From Olivibacter sitiensis DSM 17696 (GTDB lineage Bacteria; Bacteroidota; Bacteroidia; Sphingobacteriales; Sphingobacteriaceae), in contig NZ_ATZA01000044.1 in NCBI RefSeq assembly GCF_000427965.1, positions 1-50,514 of the forward strand: a DNA stretch of 50,514 nt, given 5' to 3'. Below the pieces are notes generated by a model. The model was not told where the DNA came from. It did not search any database and worked only from the letters and a program-made list of their open reading frames with translations. Each line of letters starts with the position of its first letter. Positions within the stretch are counted from its first letter, which is position 1. Both the position numbers and the translations under genes were made by a program. Of the stretch, positions 1 through 7,953 are shown in pieces.

Positions 1-3000
1 TGGCACGGCAAGCTCAACGGTATCGACGGTTACCGTAAACGAGGAGACGACCATCACCGGCCAGCCACAGGCGAGCGCGGTCTACTGCGTTGACGAGAGC
101 GCCACGGCGCTTGTCGTAACGGCCAGCGGCACGGGCACCTTGGGCTACCAGTGGTACAGCAACACGACGGCCAGCACCACAGGGGGCACGGCGATAGCCG
201 GAGCCACCAGCGCTACCTATACGCCATCGACGGCCACCTCGGGCACCTACTACTACTACGTGGTGGTAAGCAGCGATTGTGAGCCAGTAGCTTCGGACGT
301 AGCGACGGTGACGGTTAACGCCTTCCCTGTGATCGATACGCAACCTCAAAATGTGCGTATCTGTGCCGACATAAACGTGGTAAGTGCATCGGTGACGGCC
401 TCCCTTCCCGGAGGAGACGCCGGCACGCTGACTTACCAGTGGCAGATCAGCCATCCTACGGTAAACGCAGGGGAATGGTTCCCTGCGGAGTCGCTGGCTG
501 CTGAGGGAGTAACGGTTGTGGGAGCAAACACGGCCACGGCCACCTTGAGCAATATCCCCGCGGGCCTGTTGCATGAGTCATTTGACGCCAGGGGCAGGGT
601 GGTGATATCCAACGGAACTTGTTCGGTTATCTCCAATGCGATCGATCTAGTCATAGATCCAAATCCTGTCGGCTCTGACGATAATACGAGCGTAGATTGC
701 ACGGGAGAGCTGAACTACAACCTACAGGCAAACGTAGATAATGCCATGGAGGCCAATACGGTTCTCTCCACCTTTACATGGACGGTATCCAGCAACCCGA
801 ACGTTAGCGGTGCGTCCGCTGGATCGGGATCGACCATAAGCCAGACATTGATCAACACGAGCACTACCGCGCAGGTTGTAACTTATACGGTCACCCCTAC
901 GTCGGTGACCGGCGGGTGTGCCGGTGCCACCTTTACCGTAACGGTGACCGTGCCGGCGTGCGCGGACGTGTCCGTTGTGAAAGCGGTTAGCAACGCGAGC
1001 CCGAACGTGGGCGAGGAGGTTACCTTCACGATCGCGGTTAGCAACGCGGGCCCATCGCCAGCGGCCTCCGTGACGGTGAGCGACGCCCTTCCTACGGGCT
1101 ATACGCTGGGCACGATCAACGATGGCGGCACGGAAACGGGCGGCACGATCACCTGGTCGGTCGGCACGCTGTCGGCCGGCAGCACGGCGACTGTAAGCTT
1201 CACAGCCACCGTTGACGAGGAGGGCAGCTACGCCAACACGGCGGTTGCGAGCTCTCCGACGAGCGACCCTGACCCCGACAACAACGAATCTACGGTGACG
1301 CCAGAACCAATCGCATCTCCGTCCCTGTTGCTGGAGAAGGTCGGCACGCTGGAGTCCGACGGCACGATAGCATACACGTTCACGGTTACCAACACGGGCA
1401 ACGTCACGATCAGCGGCATCGCCGTCAGCGATGACAAGATAGCGGCTGCGATCGAACTGGGTGCCACGGAGCTTGCTCCTGGCGCTAGCACGACCGGCAC
1501 GGCTGTCTACACGCCTACGGAGGACGAGCTTGTGGCGGGCCAGGTTGTTAACCAGGCCACCGTTACGGGCGAGGATCCTGATGGCGGCTCGGTCGGCCCT
1601 GTTGACTCGGACGACCCGACCACGCCTGAGGTAGGTGATCCAACGATCGTAGCTACCGGTGTGCTGGCCGTGGACGACGAAGGTAGCGCCAACGGCCATA
1701 CGGGCGGTACCGCGGTAAGCAATATATTGGATAACGACCGCCTGAGCGGAGCTCCGGCAACAACGGATAACGTAGATGTCAGCTTCGTGAGCAGTACGCA
1801 TAGTGGCATCACGCTCGAGGGAACCTCGGTGGTTGTTGCCCTGGGCACCCCGGCGGGCACCTACGAACTGGTATACGAGATAGCCGACCTTGCAAACCCA
1901 TCGAACAGGCAACAGGCCACGGTAACGGTCATCGTTACCACGGATGAGCTGGAGGCTGTTGATGACCAAGGTAGCGTAGGCGGACAGGCGGGAGGCACTG
2001 CGGTGACCAACGTACTGGCAAATGACATATACAACGGCGGGGCGCCGGGCAGCGCCACTACCGATAACGTGAGCATAGAACAGGTGAGCAGCTCGCACAG
2101 CGGCATCACGCTGAATGGCACCGACGTGGTGGTAGCACCGGGCACACCGGCCGGCGAGTACGAACTGGTGTACCGGATTACCGACTTGCTGGATCCTAGC
2201 AAGACGAGCGAGGCAACGGTTCGGGTAACCGTCTGGGACGGACCTGTTGCCAATGACGATGCCGTAACGGTGCCAAACGATGGGACGACGTCGATAGACG
2301 TGCTGGGCAACGACGAGGAGGGCAGCAGCCCGATCGTACCGGGCAGCGTGACCATCGTGACCGGGCCGGAGCACGGCACGGCAACGGTGAACGCCGATGG
2401 TACGGTAACCTATACGCCGAACGAAGGCTATACCGGTGATGACAGCTTCACCTACACGGTGAGCGACGAGAACGGCCTGACCTCGAACGAGGCGACGGTG
2501 AACATCACGGTAGAGGCCTCCGTACCAGAGGTGCCACCTGTCGCCAATAACGATGCCGGTACGGTAACGGAGAACGGCACTATCGCGATAGACGTACTGG
2601 GCAACGACGAGGAGGGCAGCAGCCCGATCGTACCGGGCAGCGTGACCATCGTGACCGGGCCGGAGCACGGTACGGTAACGGTGAACGCCGACGGCACGGT
2701 AACCTACACCCCGAACGAGGGCTATTCCGGAAACGACAGCTTCACCTACACGGTGAGCGACGAGAACGGCCTGACCTCGAACGAGGCGACGGTGAACATC
2801 ACGGTAGAGGCAACGCTGCCGCCTGTCGCCAATAACGATACCGGTACGGTAACGGAGAACGGCACGGTTGCGATAGACGTACTGGGCAACGACGAGGCGG
2901 GCAGCACCGGGCTCGATCCGGGCAGCGTGACCATCGTGGTAGAGCCGGAGCACGGTACGGTAACGGTGAACGCCGACGGCACGGTGACCTATACGCCGAA

Positions 3001-3637
3001 CGAGGGCTACACAGGAGACGACAGCTTCACCTACACGGTAGCGGGCGAGGATGGCAAGGTATCCAATGAGGCCACGGTGGGCATTACCGTAAGACCAACG
3101 GTTCCTGTCGCCAATGACGACAGCGCCACGACCGAGTTCAACACGCCGGTGACCGTCAACGTACTGGCCAACGACGAGGCGGACGTCTCGCCGCTGGATC
3201 CGGGCAGCGTTACGATCACTTTCGGCCCATCGCACGGTACGGTGGTGGTCAATGCGGACGGCACGGTAACCTATACGCCCGAACCAGGCTATACCGGAAG
3301 TGACAGCTTCGGCTATACGGTACGCGATGCCAACGGCAACGTGAGCAACGAGGCCACGGTAAGGGTGGAGGTGACGGGCTTCTTTATCCCGAACGTGTTC
3401 ACGCCGAACGGCGACGGCATAAACGACCGCTTCCAGATAGTCGGCAGGGAACAGTTCGACCGCATAGAGCTGAACGTGTTCAACCGCTGGGGCGGCGAGG
3501 TATACAGCAATGAGAACTACCGCGACGAATGGGATGGCAACAACCTGAACGAGGGTACGTACTACTACCTGATCAAGACCCACAGGGAAGGCAGGACGGA
3601 AGTACATAAGGGCTGGGTGCTGCTCAAGCGGCGCTAG
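1..3637 (+). CDS. Giant repeat adhesin with T9SS type B sorting domain (5' end outside window)
   Basis: The frame is open from base 2, so this is the C-terminal ~1211 codons of a larger secreted surface protein. Order seen: Ig-like/SprB-type segments (to ~950); a DUF11-like repeat (~961-1300); a second 'LLLEKVGTL..' repeat (~1320-1640); a tandem pair of ~95-residue repeats (1670 and 1958); four cadherin/Big-type repeats beginning 'VANDD/VANND' (2246, 2540, 2825, 3107); and a CHU_C domain with 'IPNVFTPNGDGIND' (~3377-3634) that ends in KR-rich residues. CHU_C domains are known T9SS sorting signals, so the protein is probably carried through the SprA translocon to the cell surface. The PorP/SprF and OmpA genes behind it form the usual partner set. 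Base composition is far more GC-rich than the rest of the window. Exact ligand is unknown. Confidence 0.93.
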   Translation, partial: GTASSTVSTVTVNEETTITGQPQASAVYCVDESATALVVTASGTGTLGYQWYSNTTASTTGGTAIAGATSATYTPSTATSGTYYYYVVVSSDCEPVASDVATVTVNAFPVIDTQPQNVRICADINVVSASVTASLPGGDAGTLTYQWQISHPTVNAGEWFPAESLAAEGVTVVGANTATATLSNIPAGLLHESFDARGRVVISNGTCSVISNAIDLVIDPNPVGSDDNTSVDCTGELNYNLQANVDNAMEANTVLSTFTWTVSSNPNVSGASAGSGSTISQTLINTSTTAQVVTYTVTPTSVTGGCAGATFTVTVTVPACADVSVVKAVSNASPNVGEEVTFTIAVSNAGPSPAASVTVSDALPTGYTLGTINDGGTETGGTITWSVGTLSAGSTATVSFTATVDEEGSYANTAVASSPTSDPDPDNNESTVTPEPIASPSLLLEKVGTLESDGTIAYTFTVTNTGNVTISGIAVSDDKIAAAIELGATELAPGASTTGTAVYTPTEDELVAGQVVNQATVTGEDPDGGSVGPVDSDDPTTPEVGDPTIVATGVLAVDDEGSANGHTGGTAVSNILDNDRLSGAPATTDNVDVSFVSSTHSGITLEGTSVVVALGTPAGTYELVYEIADLANPSNRQQATVTVIVTTDELEAVDDQGSVGGQAGGTAVTNVLANDIYNGGAPGSATTDNVSIEQVSSSHSGITLNGTDVVVAPGTPAGEYELVYRITDLLDPSKTSEATVRVTVWDGPVANDDAVTVPNDGTTSIDVLGNDEEGSSPIVPGSVTIVTGPEHGTATVNADGTVTYTPNEGYTGDDSFTYTVSDENGLTSNEATVNITVEASVPEVPPVANNDAGTVTENGTIAIDVLGNDEEGSSPIVPGSVTIVTGPEHGTVTVNADGTVTYTPNEGYSGNDSFTYTVSDENGLTSNEATVNITVEATLPPVANNDTGTVTENGTVAIDVLGNDEAGSTGLDPGSVTIVVEPEHGTVTVNADGTVTYTPNEGYTGDDSFTYTVAGEDGKVSNEATVGITVRPTVPVANDDSATTEFNTPVTVNVLANDEADVSPLDPGSVTITFGPSHGTVVVNADGTVTYTPEPGYTGSDSFGYTVRDANGNVSNEATVRVEVTGFFIPNVFTPNGDGINDRFQIVGREQFDRIELNVFNRWGGEVYSNENYRDEWDGNNLNEGTYYYLIKTHREGRTEVHKGWVLLKRR
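1670..2230 (+). repeat. Tandem pair of ~95-residue adhesin repeats
   Basis: Two consecutive in-frame units start at 1670 and 1958. Both carry the framework VDDxGS..GGTAV.N.L.ND, then TTDNV, then HSGITL.GT and PAGxYELVY. They are diverged at the DNA level, unlike the following repeats, so this duplication is probably older. Confidence 0.8.
2246..3375 (+). repeat. Four tandem cadherin/Big-type repeats
   Basis: Units start at 2246, 2540, 2825 and 3107 with periods of 294, 285 and 282 bases. Each contains VANxD, LGNDE or LANDE, PGSVTI, HGTxxVNADGTVTYTP and GY(T/S)GxDSF.YTV. Units 1 and 2 share long nearly identical DNA stretches (around 2300-2370 versus 2595-2665), which points to recent duplication or gene conversion. 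Confidence 0.9.
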
Positions 3638-3643
3638 GCCCAC

Positions 3644-3680
3644 GGGCCCGGGGGATTGCAATGGCCCCCCGGGCCCTTTT
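3644..3680 (+). terminator. Rho-independent terminator after the adhesin
   Basis: A GC-only 11-bp stem (3644-3654 with 3666-3676) encloses an 11-base loop and is followed by TTTT. It lies 6 bases after the adhesin stop and 39 bases before the next gene, so the adhesin and PorP-like genes may be separate or attenuated transcripts. Confidence 0.85.
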
Positions 3681-3718
3681 AAGGAAAACAGGAAAACAGG
3701 AGACAGAAAGAGATATAC

Positions 3719-4726
3719 ATGGACAAGCAAGGAATGAGGGCCGTCGCGATAGCGGCGATGCTATGGCTGGCCATCGGTAAGGCCGGGGCGCAGCAGAACA
3801 TCCAGTTCACGCAGTACATATTCAATTCGCTGAGCGTCAACCCGGGCTATGCCGGCTACAAGGAAGAGTGGTTTGCCCAGATGGCCTTCCGCGACCAGTG
3901 GTCGGGGATAGACGGTGCTCCGCGAACGGGGCAGTTCTCGGTAGACGGGGTACTGGGCGCGGGCAAGAACACGGGCGTGGGCCTGCAGGTAACGTCCGAC
4001 CGGCTGGGGGCGCAGAGCGCCACCTCGGCATACGCCAACTATGCCTACCGGCTGCGCCTGGATGCATACGACACCAAGCGCCTGAGCTTCGGCATCGGTG
4101 CGGGGGTGACGCAGTACGGGCTGGACGGGGAGAAGCTGCTGGGCGTGAACCCCGTGGACCCTACGGTACCCGTGGGCAAGATCAGCAACCTCATCCCCGA
4201 TATACGGGTGGGCGTGTACTACTATGCGCCCAAGTGGTACCTGGGGGCATCGGTGATGGACCTGCTGTCTGGCGACGGCTCGAACAACATCTTCCGCTGG
4301 GATGCCAACTCCATTACCAACCTGATGCGCAAGCGGCACATGTACCTGATAGGGGGTGCGTTGGTGGACTTTGAGGGGGGGCTGAAGCTTCGGCCCAGCG
4401 TGATGGTGATGGAGGATTTCCGGGGGCCGACGAACATAGACCTGAACGCGATGTTCATCTTCGCGGGCAAGCTGTGGCTTGGCGGGGGCTACCGCATGAG
4501 CCTGAACGTCTGGGACAGGGCCTATGCCGCGGGGCAAGACCTGCAGCGCAGCAACTCCTTCTCGGGCATAGCACAGGTATACGTGACGGACCGCCTGCGC
4601 GTGGGCTATTCCTACGACCACATACTGAGCAAGCTTAGCTCGGTGCAGAACGGCACGCACGAGATCACGCTGGGACTGACGTTTCCACGGCGCGGCGAGC
4701 GCCTTATCAGTCCGAGGTTTTTTTAG
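3719..4726 (+). CDS. PorP/SprF family type IX secretion outer-membrane protein
   Basis: 335 residues. A signal peptide (residues 1-24, ending AGAQQ) precedes the family hallmark 'QFTQYIFNSLSVNPGYAG', followed by alternating beta-strand sequence expected of an outer-membrane barrel; it ends in a phenylalanine (RFF), a common terminal residue of barrels. Family members (PorP, SprF) help secrete or attach T9SS cargo, and SprF-like copies are typically encoded right after the CHU_C adhesin they serve. That arrangement is present here, so I infer it serves the adhesin that ends at 3637. The ATG at 3719 has a purine-rich upstream stretch. The gene shares the GC-rich composition of its neighbours. 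It is not the main PorP by evidence; several paralogs per genome are usual. Confidence 0.9.
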   Translation: MDKQGMRAVAIAAMLWLAIGKAGAQQNIQFTQYIFNSLSVNPGYAGYKEEWFAQMAFRDQWSGIDGAPRTGQFSVDGVLGAGKNTGVGLQVTSDRLGAQSATSAYANYAYRLRLDAYDTKRLSFGIGAGVTQYGLDGEKLLGVNPVDPTVPVGKISNLIPDIRVGVYYYAPKWYLGASVMDLLSGDGSNNIFRWDANSITNLMRKRHMYLIGGALVDFEGGLKLRPSVMVMEDFRGPTNIDLNAMFIFAGKLWLGGGYRMSLNVWDRAYAAGQDLQRSNSFSGIAQVYVTDRLRVGYSYDHILSKLSSVQNGTHEITLGLTFPRRGERLISPRFF

Positions 4727-4754
4727 CAATTCTATCCCATTCAACGATAAAGAG

Positions 4755-7208
4755 ATGAACATGACGATACGCAAGCGCACAGAGGAGCATCCGGGGTCTG
4801 CCGCGGGCAGGTTTATGCCGCTGGCATGCCTCCTGCTGTTTTTTTTCGCTCCCATGGCAAAGGGGCAGGAACAGGCCTCCCTTGCCGACAGGGCCAGGAA
4901 GCTGTACGGGCAATACGAATATGCCAGGGCGGCCGAGATATACGAGGTACTGGTGGACAGGGACCGTCCAAAGACCGAGCACCTGGAGTACCTTGCCGAG
5001 TGCTACCGCCGGATGAACCGCTACGAGGTGGCCGAGAACTGGTACGCCCGCGTGGTGGGATCGGAGGATAGCAAGCCGGTCCAGCTGCTGGCCTATGCCG
5101 ATGTGCTGAAGGGCAACGGGAAGTACGTGGAGGCCAAGCGGGTGCTGCAGAGGTATGCCGATGCGACGGGCCGCGGCGAGGAGGTGGTGGATGCCATCGC
5201 CGGCTGCGACTCGGCGATAGCGTGGATGGCGCGCCCCACGGGGCACAGGGTGGCCAACGAGCGTGCGCTGAACACGGTACTTGCGGAGTTCTCGCCCGTA
5301 GTGATGGGCGACAGCGTGTACTACGTGGCCGAGGAGGCCCCGGGTACGGGCAAGGCCGTTTACGGCTGGACGGGAAAGGGCTTCCTGGGCATCAACATCG
5401 CTGGTAAGGACAATGGTGGCAGGCTCCTGCCGCAGGGCAGGACGGGCGAGGCCTTTGCCTCCGGCAGCTACCACGTGGGGCCTGTGGCCGTCTCGGCCGA
5501 CGGGCGCACGCTGTACGTGACCAGGACCTATGGCGGCAAGGACGCCAAGAAGGAAAAACAGGGCAAGGAGCGCTACCGTACGAGGAACCTCGAACTGTAC
5601 CTGTACGTCAGGGAGGGCGAGAGCTGGCGCGAGCGCCCCTTTGCCTACAATTCGGTGAAGGAATACTCGGTGGGCCATGCCGCACCGAGTCCGGACGGGA
5701 AGTTCCTGTATTTCGTGTCGGACATGCCCGGTGGGCAGGGTGGCACCGATATCTGGTACTGCGAGCGCAGTGCCGAGGGATCCTGGGGGAAACCCCAGAA
5801 CGCGGGAACGGCCATAAACAGCGGCGGCGACGAGCTGTTCCCCACTTTCGGGACCGACGGGAGGCTTTACTTTTCCAGTGATGGGCACCCGGGGATGGGC
5901 AACCTTGACATATTCAGCTCCGAGGGGAGCGGGAGCGGCTGGACGGTTCCGCGGAACATGGGCTACCCGGTGAACTCTGCCGGTGACGACTTCTCCTATA
6001 CGCTGGTCTCCACGACCGATTATACGGACGTGGGCTTCCTGTCGTCCAACCGCAAGGACGGCGCCGGTGACGACGATATCTATTCCTTCAGCCTTGCAAG
6101 GGCCATTCCCAAGCTGATACTCAGGGGTACCACGTACGACAAGGTGAGCGGCAGGCCGCTGGCCGATGCCAGGGCGAGCCTTGAGGGCACGGGCGGTGAG
6201 CTGCTGGGTCGCACCACCAGCGGGGCGGATGGGACTTTCCTCTTCGAGGTGGATCCGGAAACCGGCTATGGGCTGCTCGGCACCAAGACAGGCTACTTGG
6301 ACGGGCGGGCTTCGGCCAGCACCTCCGGCCTGAAGGGGGGAGATACCCTGGACGTGGCCATCTACCTGGACAGGCTCAGCGAGGGACGGATATTCAAATT
6401 GGAGAACATATACTACGACCTGGACAAGTCCGACATCCGTCCCGATGCGGCCAAAGTGCTCGATACGCTCGTTGCCACCCTGCGTGACAATCCCGAGCTG
6501 CTGATCGAGCTGTCCTCGCATACGGACAGCCGCGCGAGCCACGCCTACAACCTCGCCCTGTCGCAGCGCAGGGCGCAGTCGGCGGTCGACTACCTTGTCA
6601 AGAGGGGCATAGCCAGGGACCGCCTGCTGGCCCGCGGCTACGGCGAGACCAGGCTGGTGAACGAGTGCGCCGACGGGGTGCAGTGCACGGAGGAACAGCA
6701 CCAGCTGAACCGACGTACCGAGTTCCGCGTGCTTTCCGAGTCGCGCCATGACTACGGCGACGACGGGGGCGTGCCGGTATCGGACCTGAACGGGCCGCTG
6801 GTGAGCCCTACGGGGGGCGAGCTGCCTAAGGTGGCGGACCTGGAGGTAGGCAGCAGCTTCCGCCTGGAGGGCATCTACTTCGATTTCGACAAGTCGAACA
6901 TACGCGGGGACGCGGCCCCCGTGCTGGACAGGCTGGCGCGCGTGCTGGAGGAAAACCCGGGGCTGGAGATAGAGCTGTCGGCGCATACCGACAGCCGCGG
7001 CAGCGATGCCTACAACCAGTCGCTCTCGGAGCGCCGGGCCGCCTCGGCGGTGGCCTACCTTGTCAGGAGGGGCATAGCCGCCGGCCGCCTGACCCCGCGG
7101 GGCTACGGCGAGACACAGCCGGTGAACGGCTGCACGGATGGTTCCAAGTGCAGCTCGGCAGAGCACCAGCTCAACCGTAGGGTGGAGGTGAAGATACTGA
7201 AGAAATGA
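4755..7208 (+). CDS. OmpA-family protein: TPR, WD40-like propeller, CNA-like domain, two OmpA domains
   Basis: 817 residues. A hydrophobic signal segment (20-36) is followed by a TPR-like region (~40-150), PD40/WD40-like propeller repeats (~175-445, e.g. 'PSPDGKFLYFVSD', 'LFPTFGTDGRLYFSSD'), a carboxypeptidase-regulatory/CNA-B-like domain (~455-540) and then two complete OmpA peptidoglycan-binding domains (549-660 and 702-815). Each OmpA copy has YYDLDKS or YFDFDKS, a HTDSR motif, RGYGE and a Cys-bracketed loop before the HQLNRR end. This class usually carries one OmpA domain and is encoded with PorP/SprF proteins, with a likely role anchoring the surface complex to peptidoglycan. Start at 4755 (ATG AAC ATG) follows AAAGAG; the second ATG at 4761 is possible. 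Confidence 0.92.
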   Translation: MNMTIRKRTEEHPGSAAGRFMPLACLLLFFFAPMAKGQEQASLADRARKLYGQYEYARAAEIYEVLVDRDRPKTEHLEYLAECYRRMNRYEVAENWYARVVGSEDSKPVQLLAYADVLKGNGKYVEAKRVLQRYADATGRGEEVVDAIAGCDSAIAWMARPTGHRVANERALNTVLAEFSPVVMGDSVYYVAEEAPGTGKAVYGWTGKGFLGINIAGKDNGGRLLPQGRTGEAFASGSYHVGPVAVSADGRTLYVTRTYGGKDAKKEKQGKERYRTRNLELYLYVREGESWRERPFAYNSVKEYSVGHAAPSPDGKFLYFVSDMPGGQGGTDIWYCERSAEGSWGKPQNAGTAINSGGDELFPTFGTDGRLYFSSDGHPGMGNLDIFSSEGSGSGWTVPRNMGYPVNSAGDDFSYTLVSTTDYTDVGFLSSNRKDGAGDDDIYSFSLARAIPKLILRGTTYDKVSGRPLADARASLEGTGGELLGRTTSGADGTFLFEVDPETGYGLLGTKTGYLDGRASASTSGLKGGDTLDVAIYLDRLSEGRIFKLENIYYDLDKSDIRPDAAKVLDTLVATLRDNPELLIELSSHTDSRASHAYNLALSQRRAQSAVDYLVKRGIARDRLLARGYGETRLVNECADGVQCTEEQHQLNRRTEFRVLSESRHDYGDDGGVPVSDLNGPLVSPTGGELPKVADLEVGSSFRLEGIYFDFDKSNIRGDAAPVLDRLARVLEENPGLEIELSAHTDSRGSDAYNQSLSERRAASAVAYLVRRGIAAGRLTPRGYGETQPVNGCTDGSKCSSAEHQLNRRVEVKILKK

Positions 7209-7245
7209 GGCGGCGGCCCAAGGGCGCCGGGCCAAGGACATAACT

Positions 7246-7280
7246 AAAAGGCGGCACGACCGGGAGGTCTGCCGCCTTTT
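7246..7280 (+). terminator. Rho-independent terminator after the OmpA gene
   Basis: An 11-bp perfect stem (AAAAGGCGGCA with TGCCGCCTTTT) around a 13-base loop, 37 bases after the OmpA stop. It coincides with the end of the GC-rich block; AT-rich sequence begins almost at once. Confidence 0.9.
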
Positions 7281-7400
7281 CGCGCCATGTGCCGGGCGCG
7301 AATGGTAAAGATGCCAACAATGCCTTTTGTTGTATGTGATATATATGTGATAATTGGCTCTTTTTGTGCTTATTAGTGAGATAATTCATGTGGCGATTGA

Positions 7401-7431
7401 TTAGAAATAAGTTAAATACTACTTATATTTG
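7401..7431 (+). promoter_or_regulatory. Bacteroidota-type promoter for the receiver gene
   Basis: The -7 box TATATTTG (7424-7431) matches the Bacteroidota consensus TAnnTTTG, with TTAG (7401-7404, consensus TTTG) 19 bases upstream. It would give a leader of about 90 bases before 7529. The rest of 7281-7528 is AT-rich and holds nothing else I can recognise. Confidence 0.55.
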
Positions 7432-7528
7432 TCCAAGATCAATCTAAATAGGATTGTTTTCAACGAATAACCGGCTACATCAACAATTTATGAATATCAC
7501 TTAGATAAGAATAACAATTATCCCTCGA

Positions 7529-7900
7529 ATGAAAAACGAAATTCTACTCATAGATGATTCTTTGATTACACAGATTTTACTGAAAAAAGTATTGGACAGA
7601 GACTATCAATTAATAATCAAATCCAATGGTGAACAAGCTTTGAAATGGATGAAAGAAGGACATACTCCAGGCTTGATCATTACCGATATAGTTATGCCCG
7701 TGATGGATGGGGTTCATTTTATTGAACGTTTGAGAGAGGATAAGATGGGAGTAGGTGTCCCAATAATAGCACTGACGTCCTATTATCAAGAATTGGAATT
7801 GGATAACCTTGATATATATGGCATAGTACATAAGCCTATTGATATCCCATCCTTTAATAGGATGGTAAGGGGTGCTTTCGCACTGGAAACTTTAGGTTAG
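7529..7900 (+). CDS. Stand-alone CheY-like response regulator receiver
   Basis: 123 residues covering one receiver domain and no output domain. Key residues are present: acidic pair D9-D10, phospho-acceptor D53 in 'ITDIVMP', T83 in 'ALTSY' and K102 in 'HKP'. Such single-domain regulators act by binding a partner protein, often in phosphorelays or motility control. It lies 53 bases upstream of sprA on the same strand with no visible terminator between, so co-transcription with the secretion translocon is plausible. No histidine kinase gene is nearby. AT-rich and different in composition from the upstream block. Confidence 0.88.
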   Translation: MKNEILLIDDSLITQILLKKVLDRDYQLIIKSNGEQALKWMKEGHTPGLIITDIVMPVMDGVHFIERLREDKMGVGVPIIALTSYYQELELDNLDIYGIVHKPIDIPSFNRMVRGAFALETLG

Positions 7901-7953
7901 TTTTTTCACGTAAGGATTTCGTTCTATTCTTAGATACTTATATACCACATGAA

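Noticed and set aside
2246-3375. CRISPR array
   Set aside because: The repeats are ~290 bases, in frame and protein-coding, with no unique short spacers.
722-3730. Antisense open frames of 1002 codons (722-3730) and 844 codons (4707-7241)
   Set aside because: They mirror GC-rich coding sequence of the adhesin and OmpA genes; such composition leaves few stop codons on the other strand. Their translations show no domains and biased Arg/His/Val content.
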